Below are positions 11,501 to 21,389 of a stretch of DNA of 64,000 nucleotides, piece after piece. The position numbers and the translations under genes were made by a program. This stretch comes from Mixta mediterraneensis (GTDB lineage: Bacteria; Pseudomonadota; Gammaproteobacteria; Enterobacterales; Enterobacteriaceae). The stretch is taken from assembly GCF_014946725.1 (NCBI RefSeq), contig NZ_JACFXY010000015.1, positions 31,764-95,763 on the forward strand, read 5' to 3'. Position 1 is the first letter of the stretch, and every line of letters begins with the position of its first letter. The notes beneath the pieces are model-generated. The model was not told where the DNA came from. It did not search any database and was given only the letters and a program-made list of their open reading frames with translations.

Positions 11501-14110
11501 TGCTCCTGAGCATCATATACAAAAACGCGTGGTTTATCATGATCTTTCTTATACTTATCGCGATCTACAATATATACAAGAAAATACTGTACCTGTTCAT
11601 CTTACGTTAGGTAATTTCATTCATCGCATGGAAGAAAAACATAAAATAACTATATTTAATAGCCTGAATAAAATCATGGTGAAACGTTTTATATATGATA
11701 ATAAAACCGATAGTGGAAGATATCATGAAGATATATCACTACACAGATATTTAATCACAGGGCCTGGTGATTCTGTTGAACAACATATTAATTATAAACT
11801 GCCATCTACCCTCCCAGAAAGGCTGGCTAAAGATCTTCAGCAATATCACCGACGCGATCAAAAAAGAATTCGTATAGCTAAAGATCTTTATCGTAAATTA
11901 GAATATACTGAACGCAGAATTGTTAGTGAATATAAAAATGATTTTCCGGGCTTTATCAGATATTTACAAAGGCGCCATCATCTGAATGATTTTATTAATA
12001 AATCAAGTTATGTAACTTATTATGAAGAAGGAACAATAAATGAAAAAAAATGCAGTTTAGAAGATGCATTAACAAAAATTGATCGGAATCATGTCATTAT
12101 ATATGAAAGATGGTTTTATCATCCCAAATTTAGAATCTTGATAAAATATTTTGAATATTTCCGTGAAATATATGAACAAAAAAATAACCTAGTAAAAAAA
12201 AAGTTGATCAGGATAGCTCCATTAATAGAAAGCATAAAAGAGTTTCAAACATTAATAAATCTGTACTGTATAAAACAGAGAAATTAATTAAAAATATAAA
12301 TAATTATCATGGTGAAAATACCATAGCAGATAAAGATGAATTTATCATTGGTTATCATGAGGTATATGGTGATGGAGAGGATGAAAATAAACCAGAAGTC
12401 GCTAATTCAGCTTTCTATGCCAGTGTACTCTATTCAGTGCGTGCACAGGAAGAACAGGCATTCAGTAAATTTAAAAACAAAAAAATCACTGTTAACAGTA
12501 TAAATGAAACATATGATAATTTGATAAAAGAAGCCAACTCTCGGCTAATGAAGTATATAGAAGAAAATCAGTTCAGCGATGATTATATTAGTAAAGAGGA
12601 GATTGCTTTACATGGAATTAAAGAACGTAAAGCACAATTTTACCATCTCAACAGAGATTTGGAAAATCTGGAGCTTCCTGTTGCTGACGGTAAATTAACC
12701 ACTTCGCTGGTGCTGTCTGCCAGAACCGCCGCCATGCGCCATTTATTACGTATGGATTCGTATATGGAGCACTTTAATATTAGCGGTTTTAGTGATAACA
12801 ATATTCTTCAGGCCGCCACTGAAATATTGCAGACGGACAGTTCAATAACAGGTGTTAATGGCAATATTCAAAGCCGGCTTCTTGATCTGGAAGTCATTTA
12901 TTTTTATTTTATTAAACGTTCTACTGAAAAAGGTTTTGATGAAAGTTGTTCATATAAATATAGTGATGAAAACTGGAAATGGGGAAAACCAACCAGAACA
13001 GTGATGGAAACATTCGATATTTTCAATAAGGACAAAAATCTTCCAGCAGATATTCATTTTTTCCGTGATTTTTATGCTAAAAACTCACGAACATTCAGTC
13101 TGCACTTAAAAGAATTCCAACGCTCTGATAATTGTATAAGTTTTGACAGTTATTATGCGCAATTCAATGAATATATACAGAAGCATCTGGTGAACGATGC
13201 AAGCATGCTCACACAGTCACGTTTATTAAATCAGGCTGGTGATCCTAACCAGACTCATGTTCCACTTAGTAAAATAAAAAAAATTGAAGATATTACTTTT
13301 TCTACTTTTACCAGTAACGGAACTTTTAATCGGGTTTTAGCAAGGGACTCCAGTAATCCTAAAAAATGGATAGGTATGCGCAAGCCTGTGACAATACCAA
13401 AAGTTGGAGTACATACCAATATCGTTGCTCATATTATACAGACCCAGGATTACCGCTGGTTTCTGGTTGAATCAATGGAAGGACCTATGGCACCAACGAT
13501 AACAGAAATTTCATTAGCTGATTATCAAAAAATGAAGAGAAATGCCACCTTATATCTTGGCGATTTATTTCCAGACCGGGAGCCACTGGAGGCCGAAAAT
13601 TTTTCATTATCCACAGGCAGTAGTACATGGATTAATAAGACAGTTGAAGAATTAATGCATGGGATGATTAAGAAAACGATTGAAAAAAAAATAAATGCAG
13701 ATAAGAAGTCACTTCTGGATAAAAACTTTTTTGATGAAATCCGGAGTATGATCCCTTATCACGATACCATTAAGCGAATGATTCATGATCCAACCTATTC
13801 TCCTGGCTGGGAAGATCTGTTTTGGGATACAGCAAATTTAGTCCTTACTGTAGTCTCAACAGTTGTTCCTGTGATCAAAATTGGGATGGCTGGATTCCAG
13901 GCGGTTAAAACCGCACTGCTGCTGAGTGCAAAACAAGGTTTAACCGGTTTTGCATTAGCGCGCCTAGGTTTCAGAGCCGCCGTACCCTTTCTGCGTTCGG
14001 CGGCCCGAGAAGTGGGACATAGCACTGCAGGGTTTGTGGTGCCATTTTATCTCCCGGGACGCCATGCTTACCTGAGACTCAGGGAAGTCAGAGCACTGAG
14101 ATCAATCTGA
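8535..14110 (+). pseudogene. Giant AT-rich gene (about 1,860 codons) with one frameshift; putative toxin or effector of unknown family
   Basis: I do not recognise this gene. An ATG at 8535, preceded by AGAGG five bases upstream, opens a frame of about 1,250 codons that stops at 12285-12287. The next frame is open from about 12264 without a start codon, through KLIKNINNYHGENT, to the stop at 14110. The two segments are clearly one protein of about 1,860 residues broken by a frameshift near 12264-12285. It is AT-rich, contains many predicted helices and has hydrophobic stretches around residues 915-960 (LMMAAAGIFIPGLLWYL). Near the C-terminus there is a segment (VLTVVSTVVPVIKIGMAGFQ) and then a Gly/Ala/Leu-rich tail that could insert into membranes. 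Large host-directed toxins of Pseudomonas/Photorhabdus type share such a layout, but that is only a resemblance. A terminator follows directly. Function is unknown. Confidence 0.6.
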
Positions 14111-14129
14111 CAGTCACATAACCTGTCTG

Positions 14130-14166
14130 CTCCCGCCAGCCTGCATCCTAGGCGGGAGAATTTTTT
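14130..14166 (+). terminator. Rho-independent terminator after the giant gene
   Basis: CTCCCGCC (14130-14137) pairs with GGCGGGAG (14151-14158), followed by AA and six T residues. It sits 20 bases past the stop codon. Confidence 0.9.
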
Positions 14167-14229
14167 GCAACCTTCTTTGGGGTCTGATGGGCGTTGGTGC
14201 ACGGATGGCTAAATTATGTCAATGTGGTT

Positions 14230-14255
14230 GGGGTTCTATGCCGGAACCCCAGATT
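14230..14255. repeat. GGGGTTC/GAACCCC inverted repeat followed by AGATT
   Basis: GGGGTTC (14230-14236) and GAACCCC (14244-14250) form a short palindrome, and CGGAACCCCAGATT ends it. The same CGGAACCCCAGATT string ends the putative Tn3-type repeat at 8240, so the giant gene lies between two matching edges. It may be a second transposon end or the edge of a mobile cassette. Confidence 0.45.
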
Positions 14256-14327
14256 TTTCCGTTATCCCAGTTTCAGCCCGGCAATCAGCGCATTGCATCG
14301 CCCTGGAAATCCTGGAGACTAAACTCT

Positions 14328-14489
14328 TTGAGAAAAAATACGCGCTTTTCCCCGGAGGTCCGTCAGCGGGCCGTACGTATGGTTATTGAAGGTCAGAACG
14401 ACCACGACTCACAGTGGGCCGCTATCAGCTCCATCGCTCCGAAGATCGGCTGTACCCCGGAGACACTGCGTATCTGGCTGCGTCAGTAG
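14328..14489 (+). pseudogene. IS3-family OrfA fragment
   Basis: About 53 codons from a TTG at 14328 match the start of the IS3-family OrfA seen complete at 43639-43965: NTRFSPEVRQRAVRMV, then IAPKIGCTPETLRIWLRQ. It stops after RQ. The terminal sequence with CCTGGAGACTAAACTC at about 14310 is the inner part of the same IS end. The rest of the element is missing. Confidence 0.85.
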
Positions 14490-14563
14490 AACAGGGCAGC
14501 CTGACGGCTGCAAATTGAAAATCCCACCATCAGCCGGCCCCTGAGTTGCCATAACCTGAGGAA

Positions 14564-15917
14564 AATATGTATGATCTGACGACATATTTTCCTCAGGACC
14601 GTTCCCCATGATGACCCGTAAACATATCGATACCGTCCTACTCTCCGGCTCTCCCTGCGTAACTGGGACTGGATTAAGCTGATGAAGTCTATGGACCCGC
14701 ATCACCGGCGTGGAGGAATATGACTGCGATAATCCCGGCTGTCACCACGTAAAATACATCACTAATGCCTGCCACAGCCGCGCCTGTCCCTCCTGCGGGA
14801 AAAGGCAACCGACCTGTGGATTGCCGCCCAGCTCAACCGCCTGCCGGACTGCGACTGAATACACCCTGCCCGACACGCTATGGCCCCTGTTTGAGGTCAA
14901 CCGCTGGCTGCTCAACGACCTCTGCCGCCTGGCCGTCGATAACCTGCTGTACGCCGCCGGCAAACGGGCGCTGGATATCGGTATTTTCTGTGCCATTCAC
15001 ACTTACGGGCGTCGTCTCAACTGGCATCCCCATGTTCACGTCTCCGTCACCTGCGGCGGTACCGATGAGCACGGTAAGTGGAAGAAAATTAGCTTCCGCA
15101 AGGACACCATGCGCGTCCGATGGATGTGGAATATCCGTCAGATGTTGCTGAGCGTCTGGTCTGAAGGTATCGCGCTGCCGCCGTCACTGACACACATCAC
15201 CACAGCATCACAGTGGCGCAGGCTGGTGCTGACCGCCGGAGGCGACTACTGGCATGTGTACATATCAAAGAAGACGGCAGGAGGCAAAAACACCGTGAAA
15301 TACTTGGGCCGGTATCTGAAAAAGCCGCCGATAGCGGGCTCCCGGCTGGCGCACTATGCCGGCGGTGCCACGCTGAGCTTCCGCTACCACGACCACAATA
15401 CGGGTAAGCAGGCGACGGAAACGCTGACACAGCATGAGATTGTGGCGCGGCTGAAACAGCACGTCCCGGAAAAGTTCTTCCGGATGGTGCGGTATTTTGG
15501 CTTTCTGGCCAATCGGGTATGTGGAGAGAAGCTGCCGGTGGTCTATAGCGCGCTGGGGATGGAGAAACCGGTGCCGAAGGTATGCTATGCGCAGATGAGT
15601 AAGCCGTTCCTGCGGCGTGATCCGTTCGAATGCGTGCTGTGCGGTGGGCGTATGGTCTACCGTCAGGCGGTGGCGGGTCTGAATGTTCAGGGGCTGAAAA
15701 TCCACGCGCGGGAGATAAGCCTGATGAGGTATATCCCGGTCTGACGCAGGGAAGATTTGCCTTGTGCACTCTGTCAGCCTGAAAAATGGCCAGAAAAAGC
15801 ACAAATCATCACCAGTCTGCATGGCGCAGACAGTCCCTGCAGCATACGAATCGAATGGTGGTCAAATTTCAACCACCTTCTGCTGGTGCTGGCGCAGAAA
15901 TAGTTTCAATTTCCTAT
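14564..15917 (+). mobile_element. IS91-family element, decayed
   Basis: The block starts around a near-perfect inverted repeat (TGAGGAAAATATGT ... ACATATTTTCCTCA, 14559-14596) and ends near GTGAAC at about 15917. It encodes a broken IS91-type rolling-circle transposase. Exact ends are uncertain because IS91 elements lack classical inverted repeats. Confidence 0.6.
14610..15744 (+). pseudogene. IS91-family transposase (HUH/Y2 type), frameshifted
   Basis: The N-terminal zinc-finger region (CDNPGCHH, CHSRACPSCGK) and the metal-binding motif HPHVHVS identify an IS91-family rolling-circle transposase. Between about 14812 and 14860 the frame is wrong: the natural text (ATDLWIAAQLNRLPDC) is in another frame and then several codons are missing before TLPDTLWPLF. 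The start of the protein, near MMTRKHIDT at 14609, is also disrupted. The C-terminal part through MRYIPV is intact. It is very unlikely to be active. Confidence 0.8.
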
Positions 15918-16234
15918 ACGTGAACAGAAACGCACGCTAAATACATTTTTGGGACAGCCTGATAACCGCGGCGCGGTGGAAAATACGGATTTGTTAAATG
16001 CTGCTGTGGATCTTTCAGTTATGGCGTAATGTAAGAAATTTGCTGCTTTGTTAGCAAGCTGAGGAGGCAAACGTTATCAAATTAACCTTACCATTGTGAA
16101 AGTTTCTTCTTTGTTGCGGATACTGCCTGATTTTGATGCTCTGGCAATAAATCAGGATGGGTCTCCATCTGCTAACGTAGCGCACGTCTGTTCTTCAGGT
16201 GGCTGGTTATGTTATTCCTTCATCAGAATTGAGG

Positions 16235-16500
16235 ATCGAGTTATCCCCATAATTAACAGGGTAGATCCAGTAGTATGATCTTAATACGATCTCAATACGA
16301 TCCTATAACTACCAAAACGATCCCCGCATCCTCGTAGAGCTTGTCACAACTGGCTTAATCCCTGATCGAGGTTATCAGTTATATGCTAAATGTTATCAGT
16401 CAGGTGCATTTTGTTTTCGCTCATATGCTAAGAGTTATCGGTTATATGCACTTTGATTTCCGCTTGTATGCTGGTAAAGTTATCCGTCATATGCAAGGGC
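16235..16500. other. oriV: Predicted replication origin: GATC cluster and upstream iterons
   Basis: Directly upstream of repA there are five GATC (Dam) sites within 59 bases (16264, 16277, 16288, 16299, 16319), three of them in AATACGATC-like repeats 11 bases apart. A DnaA-like box (TTATCCCCA) lies near 16241-16249. These are followed by iterons of the form GTTATCNGTNATATGC at about 16370-16386, 16391-16407, 16434-16449 and 16478-16494, with two partial copies between. This layout resembles iteron plasmids with Dam-controlled origins such as P1 and RepFIB. The origin assignment is inferred from layout. Confidence 0.7.
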
Positions 16501-16531
16501 GGTTTTTCCTGTTAATAAGTGAATCTTTGTT

Positions 16532-17551
16532 ATGACCAAGAAAGTCAAAGACTTAGATAGTATGACGGACGAAGTGAATAAAAAAACGGGAGAGGTTGTC
16601 CACTTAAATCCCACGGCTAACGCAACGGTGCAACCTGTAGCGCTAATGAGACTCGGGCTTTTTGTTCCCAATACTGACCATGCGAAGGCGAAGAGCTCGG
16701 TAAATACTGTTAAATCGACGGTTGATGCTACTGAAGATCTTTATCATCTGGAAGTGGTTAAAAGGGAAGGGTACAAAGACATCTCCATTCGATCTGAACG
16801 CCTTGATATGGCGACAGATTTCAGGGTCTGGCTGGGGATCATCCGCTCCATTTATGATAATGGCACGTTTGCAGGTAAGCTGAAGTTACCTTTCACAAAA
16901 TTCCTGCAGAACTGTGGATTTGACTCGAAGCGTTCTAATAAAGATATGAAAAAGCGCATAGATGACTCTCTCATGCGTTTACGCGGCGTAACCATACAAT
17001 TCCGTAATGACACCGGCTCGTTGACTACCGGCCTTGTTAATAGCGCTCATTACAGCATGACGAAGAATGAAGTTGAGATCGAAGGGGATCCCCGCCTTTC
17101 TGACCTCTATCAGATGGATTACAAAGTCTATCTGCGTCTCAAAGCTATTGATCATTTGCCCAGAAAAGAATCAGCACAAGCCCTGTACACATTTATCGAG
17201 AGTCTGCCCAAGAATCCAGCGCCTGTGTCTATGAAACGCTTGCGTGAACGGCTTCGTTTGAAATCCCGCACGGCTTATCAGAACCATATCGTTCGTAAGG
17301 CCCTGGAGGAGTTGAAAGAAATCAATTACCTCGAATACAGTGAGTTTAAGCGTGGACGATCGGTGTATTTCAACATTACTAAGCGCAATCCAAATCTGAT
17401 CCCTGATAAGTCACCAAAGCTCAGCGATTCAGGGATGGCTGAGCCGCAGATTGTCGATGAACAGATGATTTCTAAAATCACTAAGCTCAAAGACTCGGGT
17501 TTTAGTGAAGAAGAAATCGCCAAGATCCTTATCAGCCTTGATTCTGAATGA
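16532..17551 (+). CDS. repA: RepFIB/Rep_3-type replication initiator RepA
   Basis: This 339-residue protein is an iteron-binding replication initiator. Family signatures are VQPVALMRLGLFVP near residue 30, ESAQALYTFIESLPKNPAP near residue 215 and the second winged-helix region RLRERLRLKSRTAYQNHIV. It would bind the iterons on both sides: high occupancy starts replication, while the downstream array titrates it and controls copy number and incompatibility. Length is usual for RepFIB-like RepA proteins (about 325-345 residues). The C-terminal 40 residues contain an extra helix. The gene looks intact. It resembles the initiators of large Pantoea plasmids as much as those of IncFIB plasmids, so I do not assign an incompatibility group. 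Confidence 0.92.
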   Translation: MTKKVKDLDSMTDEVNKKTGEVVHLNPTANATVQPVALMRLGLFVPNTDHAKAKSSVNTVKSTVDATEDLYHLEVVKREGYKDISIRSERLDMATDFRVWLGIIRSIYDNGTFAGKLKLPFTKFLQNCGFDSKRSNKDMKKRIDDSLMRLRGVTIQFRNDTGSLTTGLVNSAHYSMTKNEVEIEGDPRLSDLYQMDYKVYLRLKAIDHLPRKESAQALYTFIESLPKNPAPVSMKRLRERLRLKSRTAYQNHIVRKALEELKEINYLEYSEFKRGRSVYFNITKRNPNLIPDKSPKLSDSGMAEPQIVDEQMISKITKLKDSGFSEEEIAKILISLDSE

Positions 17552-17574
17552 CTGGCTGATAAGTAAAGTAAGCA

Positions 17575-18696
17575 GCATACGACCGCCAACCTTGTTAAAA
17601 TTTACAGCTTATTCAAAAGGATATGAATGAGATGTTCCTGTTATCCAACAAAATAACTCTTCTCTCTTCTCTCATCTCTCTTAACTGAATGCAAGATCCT
17701 ATGTATTCAGCATATGACTGATAACCTTCGGAACAGATAGTATTGTATGTCTACATCATTAGCATACGACTGATAACCTATTGCCTCGATTTGCTGGTCA
17801 TATCCGACCATGAAATTTAAGATGTTATATTTACTAAAGTCTGCAATAACAAACAGTTAAAAGCATTAAGAGTTTGATTAAACTGATCTGAGAATTCGCT
17901 GATCAGCATATGACAGGAAACCTTACGGCATATGACTGATAACTTTATGCAATCCATGCCGCCTTTCCGTATGGGACAGAGGGGAAATTTATTTCAAATG
18001 CTTGATATTTAAATGCATTATGTCTGAGTTAATGGATTATTTAGCTTAACCTTAAGCGGGCAGTGTTGTCGGAATTAACAGGTTAAGCATACGGCCGATA
18101 ACCTTTGCATATGACTGATAACCTCTGGATGCAATCAGGCAGTTGTTTGCGTTATGTTTACTCTGTCCTCAACAACTGCTCGTATAAATACAGGTGTCTA
18201 CAGCATACGAGCGATAACCTTTTGCATACAACTGATAACCTTTGTTTGAAACCCGCTCGTTTTCGCTTAGCGTATCCTCAATGAAAAATGAGGTGATTAC
18301 TGCATATAAGCGATAACCTACAGCATACAACCGCCAACCTTTATTACCTCGCTTTTGATTATTAATTATTTTAAAATCAATAGGTTAAATGGAATTTAAA
18401 AGGTGTTCACCTTATAACAACCTTATCGTTACAACGAGATTTCTTACAGAGGCGATTCATAGCAGTAGTCATGTATTTGCATACGAGCGATAACCTGCAT
18501 TGTTTAACCTTTCAAAACGTAACCAGATTAATTTTTTGACTTTAATAGGAAAATATCAAGACATCCATACGGATGAAGCGCTTTTTAGCATACGACGGGA
18601 AACTTCTTATTACTGATGCCGGGTAACCTGTATTCGTCCTGATAAGCAATGCTCGTTACTCAATGAGTGGATTTTCAGCATACGATGGGAAACCTT
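17575..18696 (+). repeat. Downstream iteron array (14 copies)
   Basis: Fourteen 19-base iterons with consensus GCATAYGACTGATAACCTT all lie in the same orientation, at 17575, 17710, 17762, 17906, 17928, 18087, 18107, 18203, 18224, 18302, 18323, 18479, 18588 and 18678. Several are degenerate (GCCAACCTT or GGGAAACCT endings). Spacing is irregular, with four pairs about 20 bases apart. In iteron plasmids this array is the incompatibility and copy-control locus. No gene is visible in the stretch. Confidence 0.9.
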
Positions 18697-18949
18697 TTGA
18701 AGAAGTAAGGTGCTGCTCAGAGCAGATAAGCCTGCCGAGAGTTTGCTCTGTAGCGCATACAGCAAAGTGTAATCATACGCACGCTATCTGCCTTTTTACC
18801 TTTTTTGTCGCTGCCGCTATGGTAACTGGCTTTGCAGCTATACCCGTTTCGCTGAATGATTTACTGTCGCTACCGATGTAAAACTGGCCCACCTGCCGAT
18901 GTAAATCTGACCCACCTAGGGTAAAAATGGCAGTTTTAAGGCACTGCCA

Positions 18950-19978
18950 ATGATGACATTGGAGACCAGAGTGGAGATTAGTGTTTTACACCGTCAGGGC
19001 ATGTCGATACGCGCCATCGCGCGCCAGCTTTCATGCTCTCGTGAGACCGTTCGCAGATATATTCGTAGCCCGCTGCCCGTAGCGGATATGCGCTACAAGC
19101 CTCGCGCACCCAGACCCTGCAAGCTTGACCCGTTCAAGACCTATATCCTTGAGCGCGTGGCCGCTGCCAGGCCCCTCTGGATACCCGCCAGTGTGCTGCT
19201 GCGCGAGATCCGTCAGCGTGGTTACGAGGGTGGTTACAGCATGCTGACCGCTTTCCTGCACCCCATTAAGCAGCCCGTCACTGAAGAGGTAACACGCTTC
19301 GAGACCGAGCCTGGCTTTCAGATGCAAGTTGATTTCACCATCATCAGACTCGGTCATAACCCATTGCTGGCCTTTGTCGCCACGCTGGGCTGGAGCCGCG
19401 CGACTTTCGTCAAGTTTTACAGCAACCAGGACTCCGCTGCCTGGTGTGACGGCATTGAGTCTGCGCTCAGGTTCTTCGGCGGGACGCCGCATCAGCTGCT
19501 GTTCGACAACGCCAAGGCCATCATCATTGAGCGCGATGTCTACGGCCCCGGTAAGCATCGCTGGAACCCGCAGTTGATGCACGTCGCCGAGAAGTATGCC
19601 TTTACTCCCAAGGTCTGCCGACCCTATCGCGCCAAGACCAAGGGTAAGGTTGAGCGGTTTAACCATTACCTCAAGAACAGCTTTATCGTGCCTCTTACCG
19701 CGACCTTCCGGCAGGCCGGGCTGGTACTGGATGTACCTGCTGCCAACACACGCATCGGCGAGTGGCTGGTCACCGTCGCGAACACACGAGTGCATGGCAC
19801 CACAGGCGTACCGCCTGAGCAGCGCATGCCGCGCGAGCGTGCTGCGCTATTGCCGTTACCGAAGGTCACGTTGGCATTGCCTGCACCTGTCCCAGCGCTC
19901 AGCCAGCGTCCGGTGCCGACCGAGAGCCTGCAACATCCTCTGGCAACGTACCAGGCCTTGCTCGAGGTGCCAGCATGA
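18950..19978 (+). CDS. istA: IS21-family transposase IstA
   Basis: The 342-residue protein begins with a helix-turn-helix (RQGMSIRAIARQLSCSRETV) and has an integrase-type DDE core with QVDFTI, LFDNAKAII and KGKVERFN. It catalyses transposition with the IstB ATPase, whose start codon overlaps its stop (ATGA). Residue 60 is Asp here and Ala in the second copy. The frame is intact. Confidence 0.95.
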   Translation: MMTLETRVEISVLHRQGMSIRAIARQLSCSRETVRRYIRSPLPVADMRYKPRAPRPCKLDPFKTYILERVAAARPLWIPASVLLREIRQRGYEGGYSMLTAFLHPIKQPVTEEVTRFETEPGFQMQVDFTIIRLGHNPLLAFVATLGWSRATFVKFYSNQDSAAWCDGIESALRFFGGTPHQLLFDNAKAIIIERDVYGPGKHRWNPQLMHVAEKYAFTPKVCRPYRAKTKGKVERFNHYLKNSFIVPLTATFRQAGLVLDVPAANTRIGEWLVTVANTRVHGTTGVPPEQRMPRERAALLPLPKVTLALPAPVPALSQRPVPTESLQHPLATYQALLEVPA

Positions 19979-20763
19979 ACCTTCAACATGATCGTATTGC
20001 CGCGCTCTGCGAGCAACTCAAGCTCGACCGCCTGCCGGCAGAGTGGCCGGGTGTGGCACAGGCGACCATCGACAACAGCGGCACGCATGCCGACTTCCTG
20101 GAAGCCGTTTTGCAGCTCCAGCATGATGGCCAGAACGAACGGCGTCGCCAGACCATTTTGCGGTTATCAGGCCTGCCGGTGATAAAAACACTGGAGCAGT
20201 TCGATTACGCCTATGCCAGTGGCGTTCCACGAAGTCAGATCCAGGAGTTGGCGGGTCTGACATTTATCGAACGTCAGGAGAACGTTGTCCTGCTCGGGCC
20301 TTCTGGCGTCGGCAAAACGCACCTGGCGACCGCCATTGGCTATAAGGCCGCGATGGCGGGTTTAAGCATTCGGTTCATTACCGCCGCCGACATGATGCTG
20401 CAACTGATGGCGTCACATCGTCAGGGTGACCTGAAGGGCTACCTGAACCGCGTCGTAGGTAAACCTAAGCTGTTGATCATCGACGAAGTGGGATATCTGC
20501 CGTTCGGTAAAATGGAGGCGAACCTGTTCTTCCAGGTAGTCGCTAAACGGTATGAGTCAGGCAGCGTGATCCTGACCAGCAACCTGCCGTTTACGCAGTG
20601 GTCCGGAACGTTTGGTGATGACGAGACACTGACGGCAGCGATGCTGGATCGGCTGCTTCACCATGCGCATATCGCCCAAATCAGCGGCCAAAGCTATCGA
20701 CTGAAAGATAAGCTGAAAAGCGGTCAACTCCAGAAGAAAACGAAAGCAACAACGCTCGAATGA
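19975..20763 (+). CDS. istB: IS21-family helper ATPase IstB
   Basis: The 262-residue AAA+ ATPase is related to DnaC. The Walker A motif is GPSGVGKTHLA and the Walker B motif is LLIIDEVGYLP. It assembles on target DNA and activates the IstA transposase. It overlaps istA by four bases. Confidence 0.95.
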   Translation: MNLQHDRIAALCEQLKLDRLPAEWPGVAQATIDNSGTHADFLEAVLQLQHDGQNERRRQTILRLSGLPVIKTLEQFDYAYASGVPRSQIQELAGLTFIERQENVVLLGPSGVGKTHLATAIGYKAAMAGLSIRFITAADMMLQLMASHRQGDLKGYLNRVVGKPKLLIIDEVGYLPFGKMEANLFFQVVAKRYESGSVILTSNLPFTQWSGTFGDDETLTAAMLDRLLHHAHIAQISGQSYRLKDKLKSGQLQKKTKATTLE

Positions 20764-20825
20764 TTCAAAGGGGGTGGGTCAGTTTTACTTTGGCAGGGTG
20801 GGTCAGAATTCGATCGGTATTGACA

Positions 20826-21389
20826 ATTTACCGCTGTTTCTGGAGCATAAAAGCAGAAAGTCCGAAGCGTATCTTTGCCATGTTGGGGTATAGAGATGAA
20901 CCCAGCCAAAGCCTGTTCCTGCCCCTGCCGGCATGTAGGCGGTTGCCATACAATAAACAAGATAAAGGCGTTACTGAAAGCAGTGACACCGCCTGAAAAT
21001 GTTAAAGCGTTAAACTTATGCTCTTGGTAGGTTTAAATCTTTGTGGTGCAATGTGGTGATGTCCTAAGTTTTAAGCTGTCTCTGTCGGCATTATGGAGCG
21101 CACCCTTTCAATCCGTTATTGTCAATCGCGCCAGACGTTCTATCCATGACCGATAAAGCATCGGGGAAAAGTCCGGGTAAGACACAAAGGATAAGGGTGC
21201 TATGGCCAGTCGGACAGGTATCGCCCGGCAAGAAACAGATCCGTGTCGCGACTCTGCAGGTCTCATGATGTAAAAGGTTGAACCACATGCGTGCGATGAA
21301 GTGTATGGCTGGCTTCGCAAAGCGTGTGGTTAAATACAAAATGTTATTGACCCTACGAGTAAAATTTTAGCGCGGCTCAGGTTATTAAC
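20826..21389. other. Intergenic stretch between IS21 and IS903-like elements
   Basis: About 560 bases with no gene I can support. Removing the IS21 copy joins GAATGATTTAC to CGCTGTTTCTGG and extends a short frame across the insertion point, but it has no recognisable product. A GC-rich imperfect palindrome, GGCGTTACTG/CAGTGACACCGCC, lies at about 20967-20993. Confidence 0.4.

Larger units (their letters stand above)
18865..20825 (+). mobile_element. IS21-family element, copy 1 (1961 bp)
   Basis: The element runs from TGTCGCTACCGATG to CGGTATTGACA, with repeated GGGTCAG-type subterminal motifs inside each end. It is flanked by the 6-bp target duplication ATTTAC (18859-18864 and 20826-20831). 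It carries istA and istB. A second copy lies at 49391-51351 in the same orientation; I noticed one base difference (A at 18865-offset position 19128, C at 49654). Confidence 0.95.

Noticed and set aside
17575..18696. Regular GCATAYGACTGATAACC repeats as a CRISPR array
   Set aside because: The units are 19 bases, irregularly spaced, degenerate and follow a RepA gene. They are iterons; there are no spacers of constant length and no cas genes.
18663..18881. Short open frame before the IS21 copy that would continue past the insertion
   Set aside because: It begins inside an iteron and has no recognisable features. Removing the IS extends it by only about 22 codons.
19031..19795. 254-codon minus-strand open frame, repeated at 49557-50321
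   Set aside because: It is entirely antisense to istA and its two copies exist only because the IS is duplicated. It is a shadow of a GC-rich gene.
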